Source: Fibrobacterota bacterium (lineage in GTDB: Bacteria; Fibrobacterota; Fibrobacteria; UBA11236). Taken from it: 64,000 nt of DNA. Positions 19,953 to 28,477 of the stretch are shown piece by piece. The first letter of the stretch is position 1, and each line of letters starts with the position of its first letter. The notes below the pieces were generated by a model that did no database searches, was not told the DNA's origin, and worked only from the letters and a program-made list of their open reading frames with translations. A program made the position numbers and the translations under genes. The DNA is taken from positions 43,051-107,050 of the forward strand of contig JAQBPN010000127.1 in NCBI GenBank assembly GCA_028287505.1, given 5' to 3'.

Positions 19953-20809
19953 GCTTTCCCCTCCGAATCTTTGGTTTCCGGCTCTTTCTTCTCCGGCATC
20001 TTCTTAAGCACCTTGGTGGCGCTGCCGCCGAAGGCGGTCTTGAGGGCGTCCACCAGACTGGGATTGTCGGCATGGCGGGCCTGGCGGCATTTTTCGACGC
20101 CCTTTTCGGCCAGCACTTTGGACGTGGAGGGCCCGATGGAAACCGCAAAAAGCCCACCCGGCATTCCCACGCGGGCCGCCAATTCCGGCGCAACCTGGAA
20201 GAAATGCTCCACCGCCGAACCGGAACAGAAGACCACTGCGTCGGCATGCTTGCCTTCTTCGTTCAGTCGCTTGCCCGCATCCGCGGCCAGGCCGGGGCGG
20301 TACACGGGGACGTTTTCCACGCCGATTTTCTTTTCCTTGAACGCGACCGGGTCCAGGCGCGTGGATGCCGAGCAGGGATGCAGCCAGCGTTGCGCCAGGG
20401 TGAGTCCCGTGCCCGCCAGGCTCCCCGGCCCGGCGGCATTGGCCGCGGAGGCGGTATACTCCTTGAGGAATCCTTCCAGGGAAGCCTCTTGGGGATAGAA
20501 GGCCACTTTGCCGCCCAGGCTCGTCACCAAGCCTGCGGATTTGCCGCCCACCAGGTAGAAGGGTTTTTCCAGCCAGATTTCCATTTCCGTTTCCAGGAGA
20601 CCGGCCTGCATGTGGCGCAAGCCGTTGGGGCTGGACAGGAAAATCCCCGTGAACCCCCCCGGCGGAAGCTTCCGCATGCGCGCCAGTCCCTCTTCGTCGG
20701 GGACGATGTCCACCATGGGGATTTCCAGGGGTTCGAATCCCGCTTTGCGCAGCAGGTCGCTGAGCTCCCCGCTCTGATCCGCCGGACGCGTATTGATGAC
20801 GACGGCCAC
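19949..20809 (-). CDS. hemD: Uroporphyrinogen-III synthase
   Basis: This 286-residue protein of the HemD family cyclises hydroxymethylbilane with inversion of ring D to give uroporphyrinogen III. Sequence conservation in this family is low. The assignment rests on the N-terminal pattern VVINTRPADQSGELSDLLRKAG, the mid-region YRPGLAADAGKRLNEEGKHADAVVFCSGSAVEHF, the late SIGPSTSKVLAEKG motif and its place between hemC and hemL. The C-terminus carries a charged Lys/Glu extension beyond the usual fold. Two bases separate it from hemC. Confidence 0.88.
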   Translation of the reverse strand: MAVVINTRPADQSGELSDLLRKAGFEPLEIPMVDIVPDEEGLARMRKLPPGGFTGIFLSSPNGLRHMQAGLLETEMEIWLEKPFYLVGGKSAGLVTSLGGKVAFYPQEASLEGFLKEYTASAANAAGPGSLAGTGLTLAQRWLHPCSASTRLDPVAFKEKKIGVENVPVYRPGLAADAGKRLNEEGKHADAVVFCSGSAVEHFFQVAPELAARVGMPGGLFAVSIGPSTSKVLAEKGVEKCRQARHADNPSLVDALKTAFGGSATKVLKKMPEKKEPETKDSEGKA

Positions 20810-20811
20810 GG

Positions 20812-21840
20812 TCAGGGTGCTCCGTCGGCGAGCGGATCGCCGCCGTTCAACAGATAGTGCGCGGGCAGGTCGTGGGGGAGGGGAATCCCCTTTTCCCGGC
20901 AGGCCTCCTCCATGCGCACGGCGAGCTCTTCCAGCAATTCATCCTCCTCATCTTCGTCCAGGGTCTGCTCCACGCGCGCCATGGCTCCGGTCTCGGGATT
21001 GCCGAGCACCGCCAGCATGCGGATGCCGTATTCGCCGTAAGGGTAGGCGTGCGCCGCCATGGGCACCTTGCAGCCTCCGCCAATCCGCTTCATGAATTCG
21101 CGTTCCAGATCCACTGCGTCATGGGTTTCTCCGTCATCGACCGCTTCCAGCAGTTTGCGCACGCGCGCGTCGGCCGTGCGGCACTCGATGCCCAGAGAAG
21201 CCTGGCCGATGGCCGGGATCATGTCCTGGAAGGAGAACACATGGGTGATATCCGCCGATCTGCCCAAGCGGTTCAGGCCCGCCGCGGCCAGGACCACGCC
21301 CTGCAGTTCGCCGCTGCGCACCTTGCCGATGCGGGTGTCGACGTTACCGCGGATGCCCACGTATTCGAGATCGGGCCGGATGGCCTTGAGCTGCAGCACC
21401 CTGCGGGGGGAGCCCGTGCCGATTTTGGAACCCGCAGGCATCTGGCGGAATGTGCGCCCGTCGGAGATGAAAACGTCGCGCGCGTCCTCGCGTTCGGGGA
21501 ATGCGGCCAGCATCAGGCCTTCCGGTTCGTCTTCGGGCACGTCCTTGAGGGAGTGCACGGCGCAATCGATGGTCCCCGCCAGCAGAGCCAGCTGCAATTC
21601 CTTGACGAACACTCCCATGCCCGGAAATGCATCCAGCTTGGTGCGCTGGTCCGCGTCCCCGGAAGTCTTGATGACCTCAAGGCGGACCTCCAGGCCCTTA
21701 TGGGCCGCGCGCAAGGCCTCCGCCATCAGGTTGGACTGCGTCAGGGCCAGGGCGCTGCCGCGCGTGCCGATCACCAGTGTTTCGGTCTTCGCGGCGGGTG
21801 CGGCCGGAGCCTTCGCTCCGCCCTTCTTATTCTTGTCCAT
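20812..21840 (-). CDS. hemC: Hydroxymethylbilane synthase (porphobilinogen deaminase)
   Basis: This 342-residue enzyme joins four porphobilinogen units into hydroxymethylbilane. Landmarks are IGTRGSALALTQSN, VHSLKDVP, IGTGSPRR, IRGNVDTRIGKV, VLAAAGLNRLG and the dipyrromethane-cofactor cysteine in GGGCKVPMAAHA. An N-terminal Lys/Ala-rich extension of about 20 residues precedes the fold. The start overlaps the end of hemA by 14 bases. It acts in the cytoplasm before HemD. Confidence 0.95.
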   Translation of the reverse strand: MDKNKKGGAKAPAAPAAKTETLVIGTRGSALALTQSNLMAEALRAAHKGLEVRLEVIKTSGDADQRTKLDAFPGMGVFVKELQLALLAGTIDCAVHSLKDVPEDEPEGLMLAAFPEREDARDVFISDGRTFRQMPAGSKIGTGSPRRVLQLKAIRPDLEYVGIRGNVDTRIGKVRSGELQGVVLAAAGLNRLGRSADITHVFSFQDMIPAIGQASLGIECRTADARVRKLLEAVDDGETHDAVDLEREFMKRIGGGCKVPMAAHAYPYGEYGIRMLAVLGNPETGAMARVEQTLDEDEEDELLEELAVRMEEACREKGIPLPHDLPAHYLLNGGDPLADGAP

Positions 21841-23134
21841 CTTCTCCCTCTTCCTCCGCCAAGGCGAACAACATGCCGGCGAAGTAACTCGCGCGTTTCC
21901 CTTCCCCGCGCTCGCCCAGGAGCTTGAGACGCGTGGTGGGATGATGCAGGAACTTGTTCAATAGGCTGCGGCCCAGGGACTCGAGCTGGCGCCGGGTCTC
22001 CTCGGATTGGCCGGCCGCCCACTTTTCGATCTCTTTTTCCACGATGACGTTGTATTTGTCGCGCAGGTTGCGGATGGTGGGCACGATTTCCAGCCCTTTG
22101 AACCATACGTCCATCCTGGACGCTTCTTCGTCGATGATGGCCAGGGCCTGCCGCGAAGACTCCTTGCGCAGGGCCACGTTCTCGTTGACCACGTTCTTCA
22201 GGTCGTCGATGGTGAACAGATAGGCGTTGGAAACCTTGCCCGCATCCGGGTCGATGTCCCTGGGGGCCGCGATATCGATGAGGAAGATCGGCCGGCCGCC
22301 CCGATGGCGCGCGGCTTCCTGGACCTGGGCCTTGGTGATGACGATATCCGGGGCTCCGGTGGCGGAAACCACGATATCGCAATGGGCCAGGCGCTTGTCC
22401 AGGTCCGCCAGCAGGCACAACTCTCCGCCGAAATCCGCCGCCAGTTTTTCCGCCGTGGCCAGGGTGCGGTTGAAGAACACGAACCGGGCCGCCCCGGCCT
22501 TGTGCAGATGCTGCGCGGCCAATTCGCCCATTTCCCCCGCGCCCACCACGCCCACGGTCTTGCCCTTGAGATCGCCGAGCACTTTCTTGGCCAGTTCCAC
22601 GGCCGCGTAGCTGATGCTTACCGCGCCTTCGTGGATGGAGGTTTCGCTGCGGATGCGTTTGCCCACCCGGATGCCGGATTGGAACAGGTGGTTGAGGTAG
22701 AAGTCCACGCAGCGTTGCTCCACCGCCAGCCGGTAGGCCTCTTTGATCTGCCCGAAGATCTGCATCTCGCCGAGCACCATGCTGTCCAGCGATCCGATCA
22801 CCCGGAACAGATGGCGCACGGAATCGCCCTGGGAATGGAAATACCCGTGGTTGCGGATTTCATCTTCGCTGACGCCCTTGGCGGCGCCCCAGAGCTTTTC
22901 GATCAGGGGACGGCTCACGGAGGGCTGGGCGCTGATGCCGTATATCTCCGAACGATTGCAAGTGGAGAGGACCACCGCTTCGCGCATGCCTGGCACCTGG
23001 AGCAAGGCGCGGCAGAATTCGGGCAGCTCTTCCTCCGAGAACAGCAATTTGTCCCGCAAGGCCACCGAGGCGGTGAGATGGTTGGCTCCCAGCACGAAGG
23101 CGTGGATCGGAACCTGTTCTTCCCTGGTTTCCAT
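21827..23134 (-). CDS. hemA: Glutamyl-tRNA reductase
   Basis: This 435-residue enzyme reduces glutamyl-tRNA(Glu) with NADPH to glutamate-1-semialdehyde, the first committed step of the C5 pathway. The catalytic cysteine is C59 in STCNRSEIYG. Other landmarks are GEMQIFGQIKEAY, the NADPH-binding GVVGAGEMGELAAQHL, FFNRTLATAEKLA and IDIAAPRDIDP. The C-terminal dimerisation helix is present. It lies one base after the HemX/CcsA-like gene and overlaps hemC, so these genes form one operon. Confidence 0.95.
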   Translation of the reverse strand: METREEQVPIHAFVLGANHLTASVALRDKLLFSEEELPEFCRALLQVPGMREAVVLSTCNRSEIYGISAQPSVSRPLIEKLWGAAKGVSEDEIRNHGYFHSQGDSVRHLFRVIGSLDSMVLGEMQIFGQIKEAYRLAVEQRCVDFYLNHLFQSGIRVGKRIRSETSIHEGAVSISYAAVELAKKVLGDLKGKTVGVVGAGEMGELAAQHLHKAGAARFVFFNRTLATAEKLAADFGGELCLLADLDKRLAHCDIVVSATGAPDIVITKAQVQEAARHRGGRPIFLIDIAAPRDIDPDAGKVSNAYLFTIDDLKNVVNENVALRKESSRQALAIIDEEASRMDVWFKGLEIVPTIRNLRDKYNVIVEKEIEKWAAGQSEETRRQLESLGRSLLNKFLHHPTTRLKLLGERGEGKRASYFAGMLFALAEEEGEDGQE

Positions 23135-23135
23135 A

Positions 23136-23942
23136 TCAGCGGTGGAACCCGTGGGTTCCGATAAGGTTCGTCAGCACCAGCACCAGGAATCCGACCAGGA
23201 CCACGATGGCGAAGCGCTTGCCGCGCAGCCCGAACAAGCGGCGGAAAATGCCCGCCAGCAGGTACACGGCCAGCACCAGGTAGATGGCCATCTCGCGCCA
23301 GCTCATGCCGGCCAAGCCGTCCTTGCGCACCCAGATCCAGCCGATCACGGAAGCGGCCACCATGGTCGCGCTTCCCAGAAAGGACCAGTTCGCGGAAAGC
23401 TTGTCGAGCTTTTCCAAAGGCGGGAGCTTGCGGAAGGTGATGTCGAAGTTCTTGTGCTTGAGCTTGCCGTGCAGGATCAGATACAGGCTCGACAGGATCG
23501 CGGCCATGCTGAAGCAGGCGTAGGAGGCCAGGCTCGCCACGATATGGAAAACCAGGAATGAGCTATGCAACTCCGGAGGCAAGGCGAAATCGGGACGCAA
23601 CAGGAATACGCCCAGTACTACGCAGAGAGCGGCGGGCAGCAGGGTGAACAGGCCCAGGCGGCGCGTGTCGGCGAGCCATTCCGAAAGCAGGTGGATGATG
23701 CCCAGGATCCACGCGAGGAACAGCAGGCCTTCGCCGATGGTTCCCAGGGGGCAGCGGTGCAGGCTCGCGCCCAGGCCGAGGAGCAGGAGGGTGTGCAGGG
23801 CCAGGGAAACGGAAAGGCTCAAGGAGGCTTTGCGCGCGAAGCGGCTTTCCTCCGGGGAGAAGAACAATTGGGCGTAGATGGCGGCAGTGGCCAAATAGGC
23901 CAGGGGGACCAGGAATTTAAGCGCGAGGAGAACCGGTTCCAC
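23136..23942 (-). CDS. HemX/CcsA-like cytochrome c assembly membrane protein
   Basis: This 268-residue protein has about eight hydrophobic segments and belongs to the CcsA/CcmC/HemX superfamily (PF01578-like). Family features include SFLVFHIVASLASYACFSMA and GSATMVAASVIGWIWV. It starts the haem operon one base before hemA. That matches the Bacillus-type hemA-hemX linkage, where HemX modulates glutamyl-tRNA reductase level, so a HemX role is favoured over cytochrome c ligation. The tryptophan-rich WxWD haem-handling motif of true CcsA proteins is not obvious here. A role in haem delivery to the multihaem protein at 62.5-63.3 kb cannot be excluded. Confidence 0.78.
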   Translation of the reverse strand: MEPVLLALKFLVPLAYLATAAIYAQLFFSPEESRFARKASLSLSVSLALHTLLLLGLGASLHRCPLGTIGEGLLFLAWILGIIHLLSEWLADTRRLGLFTLLPAALCVVLGVFLLRPDFALPPELHSSFLVFHIVASLASYACFSMAAILSSLYLILHGKLKHKNFDITFRKLPPLEKLDKLSANWSFLGSATMVAASVIGWIWVRKDGLAGMSWREMAIYLVLAVYLLAGIFRRLFGLRGKRFAIVVLVGFLVLVLTNLIGTHGFHR

Positions 23943-24058
23943 TCCGTTAAACTTAAAAAATCAGGCCGTATTTTCCATTTTTCGGGGAAAATGACGGCGG
24001 AATGTCCGACCTTGGACGGCGTGTGGCCGAAACCGGTCCCCTTCGGGTAACGGCCGGC
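23943..24058. other. Short intergenic region upstream of the haem operon
   Basis: This 116-base gap lies between ybaB's end and the start of the haem operon; both are read leftward. It holds an inverted repeat ATTTTCC...GGAAAAT (about 23972-23994) that may end ybaB transcription or bind a regulator. The haem operon promoter should lie here, but no strong consensus was found. Confidence 0.35.
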
Positions 24059-24364
24059 CTACATCCCCGGAATGCCCAGGCCCTTGGTCAATCCGCCCAT
24101 CTTTTCCTGGGAGGCGTCCTCGACCTTGGCTTTACAGGCATTGAAGGCCGCGAGCAGGAGATCTTCCAGGGCTTCCACGTCGTCCGGATCCACCGCGTCC
24201 TTGGCCAGCTTCACGGATTGGACCTCGTATTTGCCGTTCATGGTGAGCTTGACCATGCCGCCGCCGACTTCGGCTTCGAAGTGGGCGCTTTCCATCTCCT
24301 TCTGCACGTTGGCCATCTTGCCCTGCATCTTCTGCAGTTCTTTCATCATCTTCTTCATGTCCAT
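24059..24364 (-). CDS. ybaB: YbaB/EbfC family nucleoid-associated protein
   Basis: This 101-residue DNA-binding protein forms pincer-like dimers on the nucleoid in known homologues. Family marks are MKKMMKELQKMQGKMANVQKEM (shown here in part), a GGGMVKLTMNGKYEVQSVKL core and LEDLLLAAFNACKAK. The usual dnaX-ybaB neighbourhood is present, with dnaX ending 12 bases upstream, so the two are almost certainly co-transcribed. The recR gene that often follows in other genomes is absent here. Confidence 0.92.
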   Translation of the reverse strand: MDMKKMMKELQKMQGKMANVQKEMESAHFEAEVGGGMVKLTMNGKYEVQSVKLAKDAVDPDDVEALEDLLLAAFNACKAKVEDASQEKMGGLTKGLGIPGM

Positions 24365-24376
24365 AAGCTTCTCCTG

Positions 24377-26368
24377 TTAACCGACGGGGCGTCCTTCGAA
24401 AATGTCCCGGATGAAATTGATGATCGGTTCCCGTTTGGCCGGGTCTTCCGAGCCATAGGGAATATGGATGAGATCCACGGCGGCTCCCGCCGCGTTCTTC
24501 GCGGCTTCCGCGGCGGCCTCGTCGAGCGCGAAGCGCACCGGAAATTCCCGGCTGCCCGGGACCTTGGAGCCCAGGAACGCCTGGATGGACTTGCGGAAAT
24601 CCGCGTCGTCGCCGATCAGGGAGAACGCGGTGCGCTCAAGGAACGTCACCCGTAACGTGGGCGCGTCCCCGGCTTCCCACTCCAGGCGGGTCTGGCGCAA
24701 ATGGGATCCCAGCAAAGGCCTCAAGGCCATGAATTCGGCCACCAGGGCGGGCCAGACTTCCGGCAGCGCGGCGGGCGATTCCTGCGCCGGTACGGTCAGG
24801 GATTCCGGATCGGCGACCGCCTGGGGCGGCGTAACGGGCATGGGGGCTTCGGGATTGTCCGGATCCAGGTCCGGCTCCATGTCCCTTTCCATTTCCCGTT
24901 CCGGTTCCATCTCCTCATCGGAAAGCGCGGGAGGAAGCGAATAGACGGGTTCGATCGCTCCGCCCAACGGCATGGCCGGATCGATCGCGGGCAATGCCCG
25001 GGAGAGCACGGCCGTTGCGGAGGGCTGAGCGGCGAAATCGGAAACGGAAGACTCGCGCGGGGCTTCCGCCTTGGGAGAGAAATCGGGGGCGGGCGATTCC
25101 GGGGCGGGCGTTATGGCGTCAGGCGGACTTTTTTTTTTGACCTCGGAGAGGTCGGATGCTCCCTCGGGAGCGCGCGGCGTTTCACGGCCCGGGCTTCCGC
25201 CCAGTGCGCTGGTTTCTGCTTCCCTTGTGGCTTGAATCGCGGGAGCGAAATCCTGTCCCAGCACCTGGGACAAGGTCACCACCCGATCCAGCGCGGCCAT
25301 GCGCGCGAAGCCGAGTTCCACCGCCAACCTGGGATTGGCCGAGTTCTTGAGCTGCGCCAGGATGTCGGAAACCATTTTCGCGAACCGGATGACATCCCCA
25401 TCCCGAAGCTCCGGCGCCAAGGCGATCAGTTCCGCGTAACGCGCGTCTCCCAGGCCCAAGGCCCCGGGACTCACTCCCTGGCGGGCGAAAAGCATGTTGC
25501 GCAGGTATTCCCCGAATGCCACCAACAGTTCGGAGGTCTCGATGCCCTCGCGATGGGCCTCCTGCAGGGTGGTGAAGCAGATTTTCTGATCATGCTGGAT
25601 GAGGGCGCGCAGGAGGCCGTCGAACATGCCGTCGCGGGGCAGGCCCAGCACCTTGCGGGCCGCTTCCATGCTCAGGTCCGCGCCGGAAAAGGCGTACACC
25701 TGATCGAAAAGGCTCAGGGCGTCCCGCATGCTGCCGTCCGCTTTGCGGGCGATGGCCTCCAGGGCCTCCCGTTGGGGCTTTATGCCTTCCTGGGCGCAGA
25801 TGTATTCCAGGCGTTCGCGGATGTTCTGCTCGGAGATGCGCTTGAAATCGAACCGCTGGACGCGGGACAGGATGGTATGCGGGAGCTTGTTGGCTTCCGT
25901 GGTGGCGAAGATGAAGACCACGTGGGGAGGCGGTTCCTCCAGGGTCTTGAGCAGCGCGTTGAAAGCGGACTTGGAAAGCATGTGCACTTCATCGATCACG
26001 TAGATCTTGTAGGTGCCGTTCATGGGCGCGTAGTTCACCTGCTCGCGCAGTTCCCGGATGTTTTCCACGCCGTTGTTGGACGCTCCGTCGATTTCCAGCA
26101 CGTCCATTGAGCTGCCGTTGTTCACGGCCTTGCAGTTGTCGCAGACATCGCAGGGAATGGGCGTGGGACCCTTTTCGCAATTGAGGGCCTTGGCCAGGAT
26201 GCGCGCCGACGTGGTCTTGCCCACCCCCCGGGTTCCCGTGAACAGATAGGCGTGGGAGATGCGTTTGCCGTCGATGGCATTGCGGATGGTCTGGGCGATG
26301 TGATCCTGCCCCACCATGTCCTCGAAATTCTTCGGGCGCCATTTGCGCGCCATTGCCAGGTAAGCCAT
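24377..26368 (-). CDS. dnaX: DNA polymerase III subunits tau/gamma
   Basis: This 663-residue clamp-loader ATPase loads the sliding clamp and, as tau, links the polymerases in the replisome. Residues 1-230 form the AAA+ domain: Walker A GTRGVGKTTSARILAK, a zinc module with CDVCDNC, Walker B/DEVHMLSKSAFNALLKTLEEPP and a sensor region. The clamp-loader collar follows to about 370. A disordered Pro/Glu/Ala-rich linker and a tau-type C-terminal part make up the rest. Codons 411-414 contain a run of ten A (25129-25138), where a one-base slip in either direction gives a stop within six codons. A shorter gamma of about 416-418 residues may therefore be made; see the finding. Confidence 0.95.
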   Translation of the reverse strand: MAYLAMARKWRPKNFEDMVGQDHIAQTIRNAIDGKRISHAYLFTGTRGVGKTTSARILAKALNCEKGPTPIPCDVCDNCKAVNNGSSMDVLEIDGASNNGVENIRELREQVNYAPMNGTYKIYVIDEVHMLSKSAFNALLKTLEEPPPHVVFIFATTEANKLPHTILSRVQRFDFKRISEQNIRERLEYICAQEGIKPQREALEAIARKADGSMRDALSLFDQVYAFSGADLSMEAARKVLGLPRDGMFDGLLRALIQHDQKICFTTLQEAHREGIETSELLVAFGEYLRNMLFARQGVSPGALGLGDARYAELIALAPELRDGDVIRFAKMVSDILAQLKNSANPRLAVELGFARMAALDRVVTLSQVLGQDFAPAIQATREAETSALGGSPGRETPRAPEGASDLSEVKKKSPPDAITPAPESPAPDFSPKAEAPRESSVSDFAAQPSATAVLSRALPAIDPAMPLGGAIEPVYSLPPALSDEEMEPEREMERDMEPDLDPDNPEAPMPVTPPQAVADPESLTVPAQESPAALPEVWPALVAEFMALRPLLGSHLRQTRLEWEAGDAPTLRVTFLERTAFSLIGDDADFRKSIQAFLGSKVPGSREFPVRFALDEAAAEAAKNAAGAAVDLIHIPYGSEDPAKREPIINFIRDIFEGRPVG
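25129..25153 (-). promoter_or_regulatory. Probable slippage site in dnaX for gamma production
   Basis: On the coding strand a perfect hairpin (GACCTC-TCC-GAGGTC, 25153 to 25139) is followed at once by ten A (25138 to 25129), read AAA AAA AAA AGT. Losing one A gives K-V-R-L-T-P-stop. Gaining one, or a -1 ribosomal shift, gives K-S-A-stop. The site lies right after the clamp-loader core, as expected for gamma. Confidence 0.7.
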
Positions 26369-26401
26369 TAAATAAGTCCAGCCATCAGATTGCCATGCCC
26401 G

Positions 26402-27310
26402 TCAGTTCTTTCTTCCCCGGTAGGGAAGATCCAGGTTGACCACCAAGGTCACCTCGTTGCCCGTCTCGTTGTAAATCATCTCATCGAACGCATAGCGGGC
26501 CATCATGATGCCGCGGCCGTTGCGGTTGAGGAGGTTGTCCTTGTCCTTGGGGTCCGGCAGCGAGCGCCAATCGAAGCCGCTGCCCTGATCCGCCACGAAA
26601 TACTCGATGCGCCGCAAGGTGGGGAAGACCCGGGACCGGATGGTCACCACCCGGTCCTTGTAGGGGTCCTTGTGGGAACGCTCGATGGCCAGGGGGTAGA
26701 AACGCGATGCCTTGAGGGCGTCGCTCTTTTCCTCGAAGGTGATCCCCAGGTTCCCGTGTTCCATGGCATTGTTGATGATTTCGGAAAGTCCCAGGATGAT
26801 GTGGTAGCGGTTCTTCTCATTGATGGGCAGGGTTCCGTCCACCAGGTTCTTGGCCACCTGCATCACCAGGGTGAAATCGTTCGGCATGATGAGGATGCGT
26901 TCCTCGTATTTCATGGCGAAGGGGTTGTAGGTCTCGGTGCTGTTCGCGATTATCTTGCTGAGATTGTAGGAGAAGTCCCCCACTTGGAGCGGCAATCCAA
27001 GGCAGGCATAGGTACCGGCCTGCAAAAGTTCCACCATGATGGGCTGATGCCCTTCGTCCACGATGGCGATGAGCGGCAGATCCGGATGCTCCTGCCTGAA
27101 TCTTCGGATGAAGGGGATGGGCGCTTCCGCGATCAGGGAGAGGTTGAAGGTGAAGGCGAAGGTCCTGCCCTTGGAGATGAGGCGGAGGGCGTCTTCCATG
27201 TTGTACGCCGTCTGCATGGCCAAGTCATGATCCAGGACGATGGATTGGATCATTTCCTGGATGCCGTCGTCCGACTCCAGCAGCAAGAGCGATTTGGACT
27301 CTGCGGTCAC
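26402..27310 (-). CDS. Pseudo-receiver domain fused to a GHKL (HATPase) domain
   Basis: This 302-residue cytoplasmic protein begins with a response-regulator-like domain (1-120: LLLLESDDGIQEMI...). The phosphorylated Asp position reads FTFNLSL and the conserved Lys region reads CLGLPL, so the acceptor Asp and the Lys both appear replaced. The second half (about 135-295) resembles anti-sigma-factor/RsbW-type HATPase domains, with an N-box LGLSEIINNAMEHGNLG and G-boxes DQGSGFDW and NGRGIMMAR. It may be a partner-switching kinase or a regulator that senses proteins rather than phosphate. The gene is 33 bases upstream of dnaX, on the same strand. No cognate sigma factor or antagonist is nearby. 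Confidence 0.75.
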   Translation of the reverse strand: MTAESKSLLLLESDDGIQEMIQSIVLDHDLAMQTAYNMEDALRLISKGRTFAFTFNLSLIAEAPIPFIRRFRQEHPDLPLIAIVDEGHQPIMVELLQAGTYACLGLPLQVGDFSYNLSKIIANSTETYNPFAMKYEERILIMPNDFTLVMQVAKNLVDGTLPINEKNRYHIILGLSEIINNAMEHGNLGITFEEKSDALKASRFYPLAIERSHKDPYKDRVVTIRSRVFPTLRRIEYFVADQGSGFDWRSLPDPKDKDNLLNRNGRGIMMARYAFDEMIYNETGNEVTLVVNLDLPYRGRKN

Positions 27311-27551
27311 GAATCAGCCCTTTTGCGTCCCCGAACGCGGTTTTTGAAAGTGGTCAATATCCACGCTCCCTGTGAACCCGATCACCGGCTCGCGCCCGGC
27401 CGATTTCCCGAAAACGCATGATAGGCTCATAAATTTAATCTAGAACGTCCCGATGGACTACCGGATCGGCACGGAACCCGGCCTATTCAGGGCGCAAGCC
27501 GGACGGGAGGAATCCTTCCGGACTCCGGGCCCAAGCCCGATTTTCCGGCCT

Positions 27552-28448
27552 TTAGGGGGCTTCCTCTTCTTCCGGGGGGAGGTCCATTTTTTCCAGCAGG
27601 GTACGCACCTGCTCGGGAGTGGCGACATAGCGCTTCCGACAGTAATCGCAATGCAGTTCCGTGGTCTCGTTCTTGATGATGATTTCTTCCAGCTCCTCCC
27701 GGGGCAGCCCGGTCATGGCCTTCAGGACTCCGGCCTCTGAACAAGGGCAGAAAGGCTGGACAGGGATCTCCCTGTGAATCGTGTACTTGAACGGTCCGGC
27801 CAGATCGGACAGCATGGCCTCCAGGTCCACACCCTGTCCCGGCCGGTGGTAATTTTCGATGGGGGGCATGCTGCGGACGACCTGTTCCATGATGGCCAGG
27901 GTCTTTTCGTCCGCTTTGGGAAAGGCCTCCACCAGGAATGCGCCGCAGAACTCCAGCACCGTACCGTCCGGATTCGCATTGGCTTTGACGCCCACGGCCG
28001 ATTTGGTCTGTTCGCTTTGCAGGAGATAGAAGGACGTGGAGGGCCCGATATTGGCCGAAGGCATCTCCACGATGCCGTCCGAGATGGGAATGCCCTTGTC
28101 GTTCAGCTTCCTGACCGTCATGGTCTGAGGGGAAAGCAGGGGTTCGAAGTCCCCGATGCTGCGCACGTCCTCGGCCGGCAGCATGCCGCGCACCAGGCCC
28201 ATGGGAGTCGCATCCGCGGTGACGAAGGCGAAATCCCCCGAGAACTGGAACTTCACCTGGACGGTGCCGTTGGTCTTGATGCCGGAGGCCAGGATAAGGG
28301 AGGATGCGATGGTTTCGCCCAGCAGGATGCGGGCGAAGGCTTTGGCGCCATGATAGTTGGCCACGATGTTGGCCGTGTCGGTGGCATCCACCAACACGAA
28401 GCGGATCTCGGCGGTTTCGCCAGTGGCTCTGATTATTCTGTCCGGCAT
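27552..28448 (-). CDS. hslO: Redox-regulated chaperone Hsp33
   Basis: This 298-residue protein belongs to the Hsp33 family, cytoplasmic holdases switched on by oxidation. The zinc-binding cysteines that form the redox switch are present near the C-terminus as CPC (in FCPCSEAG) and CDYC. Upstream are family motifs such as VKFQFSGDFAFVTADATPMGLVRGM and VGVKANANPDGT. The length is typical. The gene is divergent from the DJ-1 family gene, with 29 bases between the starts. That arrangement suggests shared control of stress functions. The C-terminus is rich in Glu and Pro. Confidence 0.93.
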   Translation of the reverse strand: MPDRIIRATGETAEIRFVLVDATDTANIVANYHGAKAFARILLGETIASSLILASGIKTNGTVQVKFQFSGDFAFVTADATPMGLVRGMLPAEDVRSIGDFEPLLSPQTMTVRKLNDKGIPISDGIVEMPSANIGPSTSFYLLQSEQTKSAVGVKANANPDGTVLEFCGAFLVEAFPKADEKTLAIMEQVVRSMPPIENYHRPGQGVDLEAMLSDLAGPFKYTIHREIPVQPFCPCSEAGVLKAMTGLPREELEEIIIKNETTELHCDYCRKRYVATPEQVRTLLEKMDLPPEEEEAP

Positions 28449-28477
28449 ATAAGTATTTTAAGGTTAAGGGATAAAAT

